A stretch of 30,056 nt of DNA from JADZGC01 sp964391595 (GCA_964391595.1 CAYMMM010000008.1:1-30056), one strand, 5' to 3'; counted from the stretch's first letter, positions 15,541-22,734 are shown. Translations and numbers: made by a program. Notes: generated from the letters alone by a model not told the origin.

Positions 15541-16055
15541 TGAAGCCAGACAAGAAAAAACCATCTAAGGACAAAGCACAGGAAACAAAACAAGATCCTG
15601 TGGCAGAATTGACTCAAGACTTACAGCGCGTACAGGCAGACTTCGAGAACTACAAAAAACGAGTAGCCAGTGAACGCGCCGAGCTCTTGACCTCCGCCAA
15701 GCTCGCTGTTCTGACCGACTTACTTCCGGCACTCGACAATTTCGATCGTGCGGCGACCCACCTCCCGGAGCACTTACAAAATGACCCATGGGCGCAGGGG
15801 ATGAGCTATGTAGGCACTCAGCTCGAGCAAATTCTGGATGACATGGGCGTCAAGAAATTCACCCCGCAGCTTGGTGTGGCATTTGATCACGACACAATGG
15901 ACGCGCTCGAACGCATCGCCTCAGACCATCCGCCAGAAACGGTCGCGGAGGTTCTCACGCCAGGCTACCAGATACAGGGACAAACCGTTCGTCCAGCCAG
16001 CGTGAAAGTATCAAGTGGAAATGAACACGAATCAGATAAAGAAGGAGTTAAATAA
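15540..16055 (+). CDS. grpE: Nucleotide exchange factor GrpE
   Basis: 171 aa. GrpE releases ADP from DnaK to restart its chaperone cycle and works as a cytoplasmic dimer. A charged Lys/Glu-rich N-terminus leads into a long coiled coil (about 18-70, with DFENYKKRVASERAEL as the family motif). The C-terminal beta domain follows, with GVKKF, FDHDTMDALERI and GYQIQGQTVRPASVKVS. The start overlaps the hrcA stop by one base and has GGAGG upstream inside hrcA. The stop overlaps the dnaK ATG (TAATG) in the same way, which ties the amounts of the three proteins together. Confidence 0.95.
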   Translation: MKPDKKKPSKDKAQETKQDPVAELTQDLQRVQADFENYKKRVASERAELLTSAKLAVLTDLLPALDNFDRAATHLPEHLQNDPWAQGMSYVGTQLEQILDDMGVKKFTPQLGVAFDHDTMDALERIASDHPPETVAEVLTPGYQIQGQTVRPASVKVSSGNEHESDKEGVK

Positions 16056-17977
16056 TGGCAAAGATTATTGGAATCGACCTCGGAACAACCAACTCGGCTA
16101 TGGCCGTCATGGAAGGCGGAGACCCAACCGTCATCACAAATATTGAAGGAGCGCGCACTACACCATCGATCGTTGCGGTCAACAAAAACGGCGAACGACT
16201 CGTCGGACAAGTGGCTAAGCGCCAAGCCGTCATTAATCCGGATAATACGATCTTCTCAGTGAAGCGTCTGATCGGTCGTACGATTGACGACCCTGAGATC
16301 AAGCGCGACATGGAGCTCATGCCGTACGAGATCGTGAAGGCTGATGGCCATGTGAAGGTGAAGATGGGCGACAAGGATTACACTCCAGAAGAAGTAAGCG
16401 CCATGATTCTCGCCAAGCTCAAAGCGGACGCCGAGAAGTATTTGGGCGACACCGTCACAGAGGCTGTCATCACCGTCCCTGCGTACTTTAATGACGCCCA
16501 GCGTCAGGCTACGAAGGATGCTGGTAAGATCGCCGGTCTTGAAGTGAAGCGCATCATCAATGAGCCTACTGCCGCCGCTCTCGCATACGGCTTGGATAAG
16601 AAAAAAGAAGAAAAGATCGTCGTGTACGATCTCGGTGGTGGTACGTTTGACGTCTCAGTGCTCGAGCTCGGTGACGGTGTATTTGAAGTAAAGTCGACCA
16701 ATGGTGACACCCACCTTGGGGGTGATGACTTCGACATTGCGATCATCAACTGGCTCGTTGATGAGTTCAATAAGGATCAGGGCATCGACCTCAAGCAAGA
16801 CAAGGCTGCTATGCAACGCCTGAAGGAAGCCGCTGAGAAGGCCAAGATCGAGCTCTCAACCACGCAAGAGTCTGAGATCAACATCCCATTTATCACAGCT
16901 GATGCGAGCGGCCCTAAGCACCTCAACCTCACGCTCTCACGCGCCAAGCTCGAAGAGCTGGTTGGCAAGCTCGTCGAAGACACCATGAAGCCATGTGAAG
17001 CTGCACTCAAGGATGCAGGATTGAGTAAGACTGATATCAACGAGGTGATTCTTGTTGGTGGTATGACTCGTATGCCACTCGTGCAGAAGAAAGTCGAAGA
17101 GTTTTTCGGCAAGAAGCCACTCCAGGGCGTGAATCCGGATGAGGTGGTCGCAATCGGTGCGGCAATCCAAGGTGGTGTGCTTGGTGGGGAAGTAAAGGAC
17201 GTGCTTTTGCTCGATGTCACTCCGCTTTCGCTCGGTATCGAGACGATGGGTGGGGTAATGACCAAGCTCATTGATCGCAACACGACCATTCCAACCAGCA
17301 AGACGCAGGTTTTCTCGACTGCTAGCGATAATCAGCCAAGTGTAGAGATTGTCGTACTTCAGGGTGAAAGAGAGATGGCTGCTGACAACAAGATCCTTGG
17401 ACGATTCCAGCTTGATGGTATCCCACCGGCTCCACGTGGCGTGCCGCAGATCGAAGTGAGCTACAACATCGACGCCAATGGTATCGTCAGTGTGACTGCG
17501 AAAGATAAGGCGACGAACAAAGAGCAGCACATCACGATTCAAAACTCGAGTAATTTGAGTGATGATGAAATCAAGAAGATGCAGGCTGATGCCGAGGCAC
17601 ACGCTGACGAAGATAAGAAGAAAAAAGACCAAGTCGAAGCCAAGAACCACGCTGACACCATGGTGTACACCGCCGAGAAAAGCCTCAAAGAAGCGGGTGA
17701 TAAGGTAGATGAGACAGTCAAGAAAGACGTCGAAGAGGCCACTAAAGCCCTCAAAGACAAACTTGGCGAGAGCGAGCCAGATGTCGAAGAGCTCAAGAAG
17801 CTGACACAGGATCTCTCAGACAAGCTGACGAAGATTGGCGAAGCGATGTACAAGGCTGAAGAATCTGCTGCATCTGCCGACGGCGACAAAGGTGACAAAG
17901 AAGGCGAAAAGAAGGATGATAAGTCTGACGATGATAAAGACGCCGAAGAAGGTGAAATCGTCGACGAAAAGAAGTAG
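16055..17977 (+). CDS. dnaK: Chaperone DnaK (Hsp70)
   Basis: 640 aa, full length. DnaK is the ATP-driven chaperone for unfolded chains. IIGIDLGTTNS opens the nucleotide-binding domain. Other signatures are VYDLGGGTFDVSVL, ILVGGMTRMPLVQKKV and DVTPLSLGIET, at the junction to the substrate-binding domain. The helical lid and an acidic Lys/Asp/Glu-rich tail ending in EGEIVDEKK complete it; the usual EEVD-type end is absent, as in most bacteria. AAGGAG precedes the ATG. Codon choice (GTC, CTC, AAG-rich) suggests high expression. The next gene begins one base after the stop, so the operon continues. Confidence 0.98.
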   Translation: MAKIIGIDLGTTNSAMAVMEGGDPTVITNIEGARTTPSIVAVNKNGERLVGQVAKRQAVINPDNTIFSVKRLIGRTIDDPEIKRDMELMPYEIVKADGHVKVKMGDKDYTPEEVSAMILAKLKADAEKYLGDTVTEAVITVPAYFNDAQRQATKDAGKIAGLEVKRIINEPTAAALAYGLDKKKEEKIVVYDLGGGTFDVSVLELGDGVFEVKSTNGDTHLGGDDFDIAIINWLVDEFNKDQGIDLKQDKAAMQRLKEAAEKAKIELSTTQESEINIPFITADASGPKHLNLTLSRAKLEELVGKLVEDTMKPCEAALKDAGLSKTDINEVILVGGMTRMPLVQKKVEEFFGKKPLQGVNPDEVVAIGAAIQGGVLGGEVKDVLLLDVTPLSLGIETMGGVMTKLIDRNTTIPTSKTQVFSTASDNQPSVEIVVLQGEREMAADNKILGRFQLDGIPPAPRGVPQIEVSYNIDANGIVSVTAKDKATNKEQHITIQNSSNLSDDEIKKMQADAEAHADEDKKKKDQVEAKNHADTMVYTAEKSLKEAGDKVDETVKKDVEEATKALKDKLGESEPDVEELKKLTQDLSDKLTKIGEAMYKAEESAASADGDKGDKEGEKKDDKSDDDKDAEEGEIVDEKK

Positions 17978-17978
17978 C

Positions 17979-18341
17979 ATGAAACTTTCAAAAGGGACTG
18001 ACTACCTAGGGGAGCAGATCGATATAGTTTTCGATCGCCCCCTAGGGTCTGTTCATCCGCGACATAAAGATATCATATACCCGATAAATTATGGGTTTAT
18101 CCCAGACACAGTAGCTGGTGATGGTCATCCGATCGATGTATATTACTTATCTGGCAGCAAGCCCTTAAAAGAGACAACGGCTATTTGTATAGGGTATGTT
18201 AATCGGCATAACGATAACGAAGATAAGCTTATTGCCACAGATGGTGAGATCCCTGAGCTATCCAAGATCGAAGAGATGTTAGATTTTCAGGAAAAGTGGT
18301 TTGATCACGATATAATTTTAATGAGTGAGAAAAAAGCATGA
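17979..18341 (+). CDS. Short inorganic pyrophosphatase-like protein
   Basis: 120 aa from the ATG at 17979. The segments DRPLGSVHPRHKDIIYPINYGFIPDT and FQEKWFDHDIILM match the short type-I pyrophosphatase-like proteins (about 115 aa) known from Firmicutes. Classical enzymes hydrolyse pyrophosphate to phosphate and have DGDPxD; here it is DGHPID (residues 48-53), so the middle Asp, which activates the attacking water in classical enzymes, is His. Activity on pyrophosphate is therefore uncertain. It sits two genes before dnaJ in a heat-shock operon, which is unusual. The sequence is more AT-rich than dnaK and may be a later arrival. A strong hairpin lies at codons 9-23. Its TGA overlaps the next ATG (ATGA). 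Confidence 0.7.
   Translation: MKLSKGTDYLGEQIDIVFDRPLGSVHPRHKDIIYPINYGFIPDTVAGDGHPIDVYYLSGSKPLKETTAICIGYVNRHNDNEDKLIATDGEIPELSKIEEMLDFQEKWFDHDIILMSEKKA
18005..18046 (+). repeat. Strong hairpin inside the start of the pyrophosphatase-like gene
   Basis: CCTAGGGG / CCCCTAGG (8 bp perfect), a small internal loop, then GATCGA / TCGATC (6 bp) with loop TATAGTTT. It starts 26 bases after the start codon and 28 bases after the dnaK stop, where it could slow polymerase, protect the dnaK message end or lower downstream expression. Confidence 0.55.
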
Positions 18342-19159
18342 AGACAATTATTTTTATTGACGGCGAGAATTTCGTCTACCAGCTCCGCGATATGCTCGCT
18401 AAGCGTCGTTTAGTTAAGTATCGTGATGAGCTGGTGCGTGTCGATATTCGTAAGATGCTCGCCGACGTACTGCAGGATGACGCGGCTAAGACTGCGAAGA
18501 TCGAATACTATGCTGCAAAAGTACACATCATCGATCGAACGCCTGAGCTGAAGGAGCGCACCGAGCGTTATGCAAAGGACGCGGACGCCTGGGAAAAGGC
18601 GCTCACTAGCCAGGGTATCAACTATGTACAGGCCGGCCATTTACTAGTCCGCGACGGCAAGCCCTGCCAGGTGTGCGGACATGCGGAACCAGTCCTAGTA
18701 GAGAAGGGTGTAGATCTCCGATTTGCTACCGACGTGATTCGCGCATCTGGCGAAAACGTGCGCATCATTCTCCTGAGCTCAGATGGAGATATGGTGCCGG
18801 CGATCGATGAATCCAAGCGGCGTGGGGCTGAGCTTTGGTATGTCGGATTCCGCGGCGTGAGTAATGCAGCGCTTGCTCGTACAGCGACACGCAAATTTAC
18901 GATTCTCGCGAAGCATGCAGCTGCAGCTCTAGGCCCGAAGCCAAAACAACAAAAGCAAGAATCTCACGATAAACACGAACAAAAATCTCACAATACACAT
19001 CCGCACACGAAGGCAAAAGACCAGGCCCCATCAGGTGCTGTGACCGGCTCTCGCCTTGCCGGGATGCTCATGCCACAAGCGCAACCTCAAAAGCCGTCAC
19101 AAAAAACAGCACGTCGTCAGGCGGCACGTAAGCCTCGTGCGCCCAAGAAGGAAGACTAG
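18338..19159 (+). CDS. NYN-domain (LabA/PIN-like) putative ribonuclease
   Basis: 273 aa. Residues about 1-190 are a NYN domain, a PIN-like nuclease fold. FIDGENF has Asp8; EKGVDLRFATDVI has Asp126 and Asp132; LLSSDGDMVPAI has Asp149 and Asp151; RRGAELWYVGF closes the domain. These acidic residues are the usual metal-binding active site, so RNA cleavage is likely. An insertion at 110-115 (CQVCGH) could bind zinc. After residue 200 the protein is low-complexity and strongly basic (Lys, Gln, His, Pro, Arg), probably an RNA-binding tail. It overlaps the preceding gene by four bases and lies just before dnaJ, so it should be induced by heat. A role in RNA turnover under stress is inference. Confidence 0.82.
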   Translation: MKTIIFIDGENFVYQLRDMLAKRRLVKYRDELVRVDIRKMLADVLQDDAAKTAKIEYYAAKVHIIDRTPELKERTERYAKDADAWEKALTSQGINYVQAGHLLVRDGKPCQVCGHAEPVLVEKGVDLRFATDVIRASGENVRIILLSSDGDMVPAIDESKRRGAELWYVGFRGVSNAALARTATRKFTILAKHAAAALGPKPKQQKQESHDKHEQKSHNTHPHTKAKDQAPSGAVTGSRLAGMLMPQAQPQKPSQKTARRQAARKPRAPKKED

Positions 19160-19162
19160 TAT

Positions 19163-20086
19163 ATGGCAGACAAACGAGATTATTATGACGTCTTAGGTAT
19201 CTCCAAGGGAGCGAGTCCTGATGAGATCAAGTCGGCATTTAAGAAGGCTGCTCTCAAGCATCATCCAGATCGTGAAGGTGGAGATGAGGCGAAGTTTAAG
19301 GAAGTCAGCGAGGCCTATGAGGTCTTGTCAGACGACAAGCGTCGCGCGGCATACGATCAGTTCGGCCATGCTGCAGGAGCTGCTAATGCTGGCGGTCCTG
19401 GAGGTCCGGGCGGCAATCCATTTGGTGGTTTCTCGGGTGCCGAGGGCTTTGATTTCGGAAATGTCCAGTTTGATTTCTCTGGCGCCGGGGGATTCGGTGA
19501 TATCTTCTCCGAGATTTTTGGTGGTATGCGTGGTCGTCCTCGCGATGTACAGGTAGCGGTAGCGATTGATTTTGATGAGGCAGTGAAGGGGACAACCCGT
19601 GAGCTAACGCTGCGCGTCATGGACCGTGCGAGCGGTGAGCGCAAGAGCGAGTCTGTGAAGGTAAAGATCCCAGCGGGTATCGATGACGGGCAGTCTGTGC
19701 GGCTGAGTGGCAAGGGGGAGTATGGTGCGCAAGGCCAGCGCGGTGACCTGTATGTCGAAGTGCATGTGCGTGCAAGTAAAGATTTCGAGCGCCAAGGCCC
19801 ACATCTGATCACACGTATTGCGGTCGATATCGCGGATGCGGCGCTCGGATGCGAAGCTGACATCAAGACACTTGAAGGTGAGCTGACGATCAAGGTGCCG
19901 GCCGGTACGCAATCCGGCAAGGTACTCAAGCTCAGCGGCAAGGGTATGCCAATACCTGGTACAAATCGCCACGGTGATCACCTCGTCGAAGTTTCGGTAG
20001 AGGTTCCTCATAAGCTCAACGCCAAGCAGCGAGCCGCGCTTGAAGATTATCGCAAAGCGAGCAAGAAAAAAGGCCTTTTTCACTAA
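19163..20086 (+). CDS. dnaJ: DnaJ-type co-chaperone without zinc finger (CbpA-like, type II Hsp40)
   Basis: 307 aa against about 375 for classical DnaJ. The J domain (about 1-70) carries HPD at 34-36, the contact with DnaK. It is followed by a Gly/Phe-rich linker (about 71-125) and two beta-barrel substrate-binding domains (VKVKIPAGIDDGQSVRLSGKGE, then GDLYVEVHV; LTIKVPAGTQSGKVLKLSGKGMP). The four CxxCxGxG zinc motifs between these parts are absent and there is no cysteine cluster. It is therefore a type II Hsp40, yet it sits in the dnaK operon where type I DnaJ is usual. GGAAG precedes the ATG. The stop lies against a terminator that serves the opposite strand. Confidence 0.9.
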   Translation: MADKRDYYDVLGISKGASPDEIKSAFKKAALKHHPDREGGDEAKFKEVSEAYEVLSDDKRRAAYDQFGHAAGAANAGGPGGPGGNPFGGFSGAEGFDFGNVQFDFSGAGGFGDIFSEIFGGMRGRPRDVQVAVAIDFDEAVKGTTRELTLRVMDRASGERKSESVKVKIPAGIDDGQSVRLSGKGEYGAQGQRGDLYVEVHVRASKDFERQGPHLITRIAVDIADAALGCEADIKTLEGELTIKVPAGTQSGKVLKLSGKGMPIPGTNRHGDHLVEVSVEVPHKLNAKQRAALEDYRKASKKKGLFH

Positions 20087-20114
20087 AAAACCACCCATGA
20101 TTTCTCATGAGTGG
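20085..20114 (-). terminator. Terminator at the end of the five-paralog cluster
   Basis: Read on the minus strand: CCACTCATGA, GAAA loop, TCATGGGTGG (9 of 10 paired), then six Ts. The T tract comes from the dnaJ stop region. On the plus strand the same hairpin has no T tract. Confidence 0.75.
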
Positions 20115-20126
20115 CGTGCACGTGAC

Positions 20127-20468
20127 CTATACGATCACACAGGTAGCTGTTGCACTGAGATCTTCTTCGAGGATGTGAACGATCTCGTTGAGGGCGACTT
20201 CGATCGTGCCAGTCTGGCAGAAGAAGCCCATTTTGAAGCCCGAGTCATGTAGCCCCGTGAACGTGACGATTGGTGCATCAAGCACCTCGGGCAGGTGATT
20301 TATGCAGCTCAATCGCAAAGATGTGGGCAGCGCGTCGTCGTGATGCTGGAAGCCGCCCGGCGACTGTCGAATGATGTGTACGTCCCACCATTCAAGATTC
20401 TCAACTCCAGTCACTTCAGGCCCCGTTGCTTCTACCGAGAAGTGGGGAGTAATCGTGTCAGATGTCAT
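20127..20468 (-). CDS. Small protein of unknown family, cluster member E (most divergent)
   Basis: 113 aa. No known family is recognised. It starts with AGGAGAAGGAA seven bases before the ATG and overlaps the end of gene D by 11 bases, so it is translated from the same message. It keeps the cluster's general plan: an aromatic strand (LEWWDVHII), a middle helix, a hydrophobic strand FKMGFFCQTG at the place of SISFITPP in gene B, and a closing helix EIVHILEEDL like ETVEAILDREV. Similarity to genes A-D is weaker than among B, C and D. It has no signal peptide or membrane segment. It is the last gene before the terminator. Confidence 0.6.
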   Translation of the reverse strand: MTSDTITPHFSVEATGPEVTGVENLEWWDVHIIRQSPGGFQHHDDALPTSLRLSCINHLPEVLDAPIVTFTGLHDSGFKMGFFCQTGTIEVALNEIVHILEEDLSATATCVIV

Positions 20469-20814
20469 TTCCTTCTCCTATCGCTGGTGGCGCCATGCCG
20501 TATAGGCGTGTGCCAAGTACTTGCTCAATGTGCGCATGGATTTCACGAGGAATTCTAGGGAGGTGCACGGTCGAGAAGGTGATGATGAAGTACCGGTCAT
20601 CACGCTCGTCTGTCTTGATCTGGTGCAAGCCTTCGATTGTGCGCAAGTCACGGCACAAATCCCAGATCAAGCTCTTCCTGACCGGGTTGGTGGGTGGCAG
20701 CTCTCGTATCCATTGCGGGAGGGGGTAGCATGTCAGTCTCCACCTGTTTCCGCCGTCTGACAGGCCTGGTGCTGGTGCGGCTTCTCCTCGTACGATTTGC
20801 AGTATGTATGGCAT
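20458..20814 (-). CDS. Small protein of unknown family, cluster member D
   Basis: 118 aa from the ATG at 20814. MPYILQI at the start, DGGNRWRLTCYPLPQWIRELP next, then an Arg-rich helix, FIITFSTV, and a last helix IPREIHAHIEQVLGTRLY. Each part has a counterpart in B (MAHIL, RGGMHWKLDCALLPDWITRLP, ISISFITPP, LDIRETVEAILDREVY) and C. It is cytoplasmic by appearance. The tail GEGNDI is encoded by the bases that also form the ribosome site and start of gene E. Gene D begins five bases after the stop of gene C. The function is unknown; the alternating strand/helix plan and size suggest a small alpha/beta domain. Confidence 0.65.
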   Translation of the reverse strand: MPYILQIVRGEAAPAPGLSDGGNRWRLTCYPLPQWIRELPPTNPVRKSLIWDLCRDLRTIEGLHQIKTDERDDRYFIITFSTVHLPRIPREIHAHIEQVLGTRLYGMAPPAIGEGNDI

Positions 20815-20819
20815 CACTC

Positions 20820-21161
20820 TCAGACCGGATCTGCGTGCCAGATGAGTTCTTCGAGGATTGCTTCCACCTCAGCTCGCACTTCGGGCGGAATGTCTTCGCT
20901 CGGAGGTGTGGTCATGAAACAGACGGAGAATTCCAGGCCTGGCTGGTTTGAGTTGGTGATGCTGACTGCCGATATCCCAGATGCTCTTTGTAGCGCTAGG
21001 TGCAGCTCGTTTAGAGCGCCTCTCCGGATGTCGTCGTCGAATGGCCGAGTATGCAGCCAAGCCGGCAATTGCTCAAGCCCGAGCTGCCAGTAGGTCCCGC
21101 CGTCCGGAGTCTCTTCACTGGGAGAAATCGGGTGGTGATCGATCGAAAGAATATGGCTCAC
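20820..21161 (-). CDS. Small protein of unknown family, cluster member C
   Basis: 113 aa. The chosen start is GTG at 21161, because AAAGGA lies seven bases upstream and the resulting N-terminus MSHIL lines up with MAHIL and MPYIL of B and D; a GTG at 21176 would add five residues. The order of elements is DGGTYWQLGLEQLPAWL, an Arg/Leu helix, VCFMTTPP, and VRAEVEAILEELIW. It heads a second transcript (C-D-E) with its own promoter after the terminator of gene B. The function is unknown. Confidence 0.65.
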   Translation of the reverse strand: MSHILSIDHHPISPSEETPDGGTYWQLGLEQLPAWLHTRPFDDDIRRGALNELHLALQRASGISAVSITNSNQPGLEFSVCFMTTPPSEDIPPEVRAEVEAILEELIWHADPV

Positions 21162-21213
21162 AGTGCGTCCTTTCACTTTTGTGATGCCTATAAAGGTGCG
21201 ATTATGTGGCGCT

Positions 21214-21242
21214 ATTCTAGCCCAAAATCAGATGTAAAGCAA
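21214..21242 (-). promoter_or_regulatory. Promoter of genes C-D-E
   Basis: On the minus strand TTGCTT, 17 bases, TAGAAT (-10 at plus positions 21214-21219). The -35 is poor. The start of transcription would be near 21207, leaving about 45 bases of leader with the AAAGGA ribosome site. Confidence 0.4.
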
Positions 21243-21248
21243 TAAATG

Positions 21249-21278
21249 AAAACCACCCCTACAGTGACGAAGGGGTGG
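21249..21278 (-). terminator. Terminator after gene B
   Basis: On the minus strand CCACCCCT, 10-base loop, AGGGGTGG (8 bp perfect), followed by TTTTC. It separates A-B from C-D-E. Confidence 0.65.
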
Positions 21279-21302
21279 ATAGCGCAAACGGAAGAAACAC
21301 GC

Positions 21303-21731
21303 TCAGGTGTCGTTCCCGTTTCCAGTGATCGGCTCGGTCGTGCTGTACACCTCGCGGTCGAGAATTGCTTCGACGGTCTCACGGATGTCGAGCGGTAGCT
21401 CATGTGGTGTGGAAAATTCGAGTCGCAGGGTGCCTTGCCCTGGAGATGTCTCTGAGACTGTTGCATCACAAACTTCTTTGCACGGTGGCGTGATGAAGCT
21501 GATGCTGATCTCGTCCGCGAAGATGTCGACAACAACGTGGCTTACATCCGGAAGGGATTGGAGCGCCCGTTTGACATCATGCTCCATCTTTGCTCGGATA
21601 CCGCTGGCTTGAGGCAAGCGAGTAATCCAGTCGGGCAAGAGTGCACAATCGAGCTTCCAATGCATGCCGCCACGTGGCAGCCCGATCTCTGGGGTGAGCA
21701 CTGCGGGTGTGGTGGCGAGTATGTGTGCCAT
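21303..21731 (-). CDS. Small protein of unknown family, cluster member B
   Basis: 142 aa from the second of two ATGs, which has GGAG at seven bases. Its core RGGMHWKLDCALLPDWITRLP, then DISISFITPP-like (EISISFITPP) and LDIRETVEAILDREVY is the clearest version of the family pattern. Between strand and last helix it carries about 25 extra residues that the others lack. The end GNGNDT resembles the end of gene D (GEGNDI), although no gene overlaps here. This suggests that one arose from a copy of the other. It lies 29 bases after gene A in the same transcript. The function is unknown. Confidence 0.65.
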   Translation of the reverse strand: MAHILATTPAVLTPEIGLPRGGMHWKLDCALLPDWITRLPQASGIRAKMEHDVKRALQSLPDVSHVVVDIFADEISISFITPPCKEVCDATVSETSPGQGTLRLEFSTPHELPLDIRETVEAILDREVYSTTEPITGNGNDT

Positions 21732-21760
21732 CATTATCTCCGATGAGTGGCGCTGTCACT

Positions 21761-22081
21761 TCAAGCGAGAGCTGTAAGCGGGTCGATGAGGTATTTCTGA
21801 ATCGCTTTCTCGATACCACGGCGGATGGATTCGATGTCGACGTTCTGTGATGACGTCATGAAGCGTATCGTCATAGTTCCAGCATTGAGAGCGACAATCA
21901 CTCCGCAATCTTCTCCAACGATATGAATCACGCGCTCAGAGATCTTCGCGACAGCCCGAGTGGCATGAGGGTTGTCTCCGAGGAGCTGAGCACGAATTGG
22001 CTCGGTGAATGGCTCGCAGGTAACGAGCCACTGGACGCCATCTCCCTGCCGAGAGGGGGTGATGCTTTCGATGACCGACAT
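21761..22081 (-). CDS. Small protein of unknown family, cluster member A
   Basis: 106 aa, the first gene of the minus-strand cluster. GGAGAAAGAT stands right before the ATG. GDGVQWLVTCEPFTEPI, then a Ala/Arg helix, TMTIRFMTSSQ and IESIRRGIEKAIQKYL follow the same order as in B-D (Gly-Gly-x-x-W strand, helix, xISxxFxTxx strand, IRxxVExIL helix), at low identity. No signal peptide or membrane segment is seen. It is transcribed from a strong promoter divergent from the membrane protein gene at 22193. The function is unknown. Confidence 0.65.
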   Translation of the reverse strand: MSVIESITPSRQGDGVQWLVTCEPFTEPIRAQLLGDNPHATRAVAKISERVIHIVGEDCGVIVALNAGTMTIRFMTSSQNVDIESIRRGIEKAIQKYLIDPLTALA

Positions 22082-22128
22082 ATCTTTCTCCGTTCTGGTA
22101 GGTGCGTCGGACTAGGCCAAGATGCACT

Positions 22129-22157
22129 ATTTTATCCTATTTTTGGCCGAATATCAA
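22129..22157 (-). promoter_or_regulatory. Promoter of genes A-B
   Basis: On the minus strand TTGATA (plus 22152-22157), 17 bases, TAAAAT (plus 22129-22134): five of six matches in each box and ideal spacing. It is the best-formed promoter near the five-gene cluster and is back to back with that of the next gene. Confidence 0.75.
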
Positions 22158-22180
22158 TACTCACGCTTGGCAAGCTAGCG

Positions 22181-22186
22181 TATAAT
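22181..22186 (+). promoter_or_regulatory. -10 box, leaderless start of the membrane protein gene
   Basis: A perfect TATAAT ending 7 bases before the ATG at 22193; no ribosome site. No good -35 is seen; its position overlaps the -35 of the divergent A-B promoter. Confidence 0.6.
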
Positions 22187-22192
22187 AAGCAC

Positions 22193-22720
22193 ATGCATTT
22201 TGGATCTATCGCGCTCAATGCAAATGTTTTTGTGTTTGCAGTCTTCGGGCTCTTTGTCGGCTGCGGTATACTCTTCGGCGAAGCGCGCCTCAAGAAGTTG
22301 ACGATTGGCTTTCTCGTCGGTCTGTTCGTAGCCGACCAGCTTGCAGATTTTGTGGTCACCCAGCTAGCACACGCGAGTGTCACCATTAATGACCCCTCGC
22401 TCGTGAAGCTAATACTTATGTTGGCTGCAGTTATCCCGCTCTCGATAGGCAAAACCCCGTCGGTCGGCGGCCGCTTCTCGATCCGCTCGATCGTACTCGC
22501 AGTACTGGCAGCAGCTACGGTAGTCGCCTATACGAGCAATTTCGTCTCAATCGAAGTCTTGCAAGAGTTGCAGACAGAATACAACCTCATCGCGATCGCG
22601 ACAGACAATCACTCCTGGTGGCTGGCAGGCTTGCTCGTCTGGCTGATCGTGCTGCATGTCTGGAGGCCGAAGTCCAAAGACGAAGATGAGGGCAAGGGCA
22701 AAAAAGGCAAGAAGAAATAG
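22193..22720 (+). CDS. Multi-pass membrane protein of unknown function
   Basis: 175 aa from the ATG at 22193. Longer in-frame versions run back through gene A on the other strand and are rejected, because the promoter -10 ends seven bases before this ATG. Five hydrophobic stretches (about 10-28, 34-55, 66-82, 98-114 and 140-156) suggest a small integral membrane protein, followed by a short tail of Lys, Glu and Gly. Sequence segments such as FGLFVGCGILFGEARLKKLTIGFLVGLFVADQL show Gly-rich helices that pack closely. No family is recognised. It stands alone between the five-gene cluster and rimK. Confidence 0.65.
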   Translation: MHFGSIALNANVFVFAVFGLFVGCGILFGEARLKKLTIGFLVGLFVADQLADFVVTQLAHASVTINDPSLVKLILMLAAVIPLSIGKTPSVGGRFSIRSIVLAVLAAATVVAYTSNFVSIEVLQELQTEYNLIAIATDNHSWWLAGLLVWLIVLHVWRPKSKDEDEGKGKKGKKK

Positions 22721-22734
22721 TGTTGGCACAAGCA

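Noticed and set aside
16937..17650. Minus-strand frame of 237 aa opposite dnaK
   Set aside because: Shadow of the biased codon use of dnaK; no motifs.
17835..17978. N-terminal extension of the pyrophosphatase-like gene into dnaK
   Set aside because: Homology begins only after the ATG at 17979, and the extension is a Lys-rich out-of-frame reading of the dnaK tail.
19357..19941. Minus-strand frame of 194 aa opposite dnaJ
   Set aside because: Pro/Ser-rich reading caused by the Gly/Phe linker on the other strand.
20069..20082. AAAAAGGCCTTTTT palindrome near the dnaJ end
   Set aside because: Coding sequence for a KKKGLF run; no loop, so no useful hairpin.
21923..22192. In-frame N-terminal extension of the membrane protein gene at 22193
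   Set aside because: It runs antisense through gene A and its promoter, and a perfect -10 box lies seven bases before the ATG at 22193.
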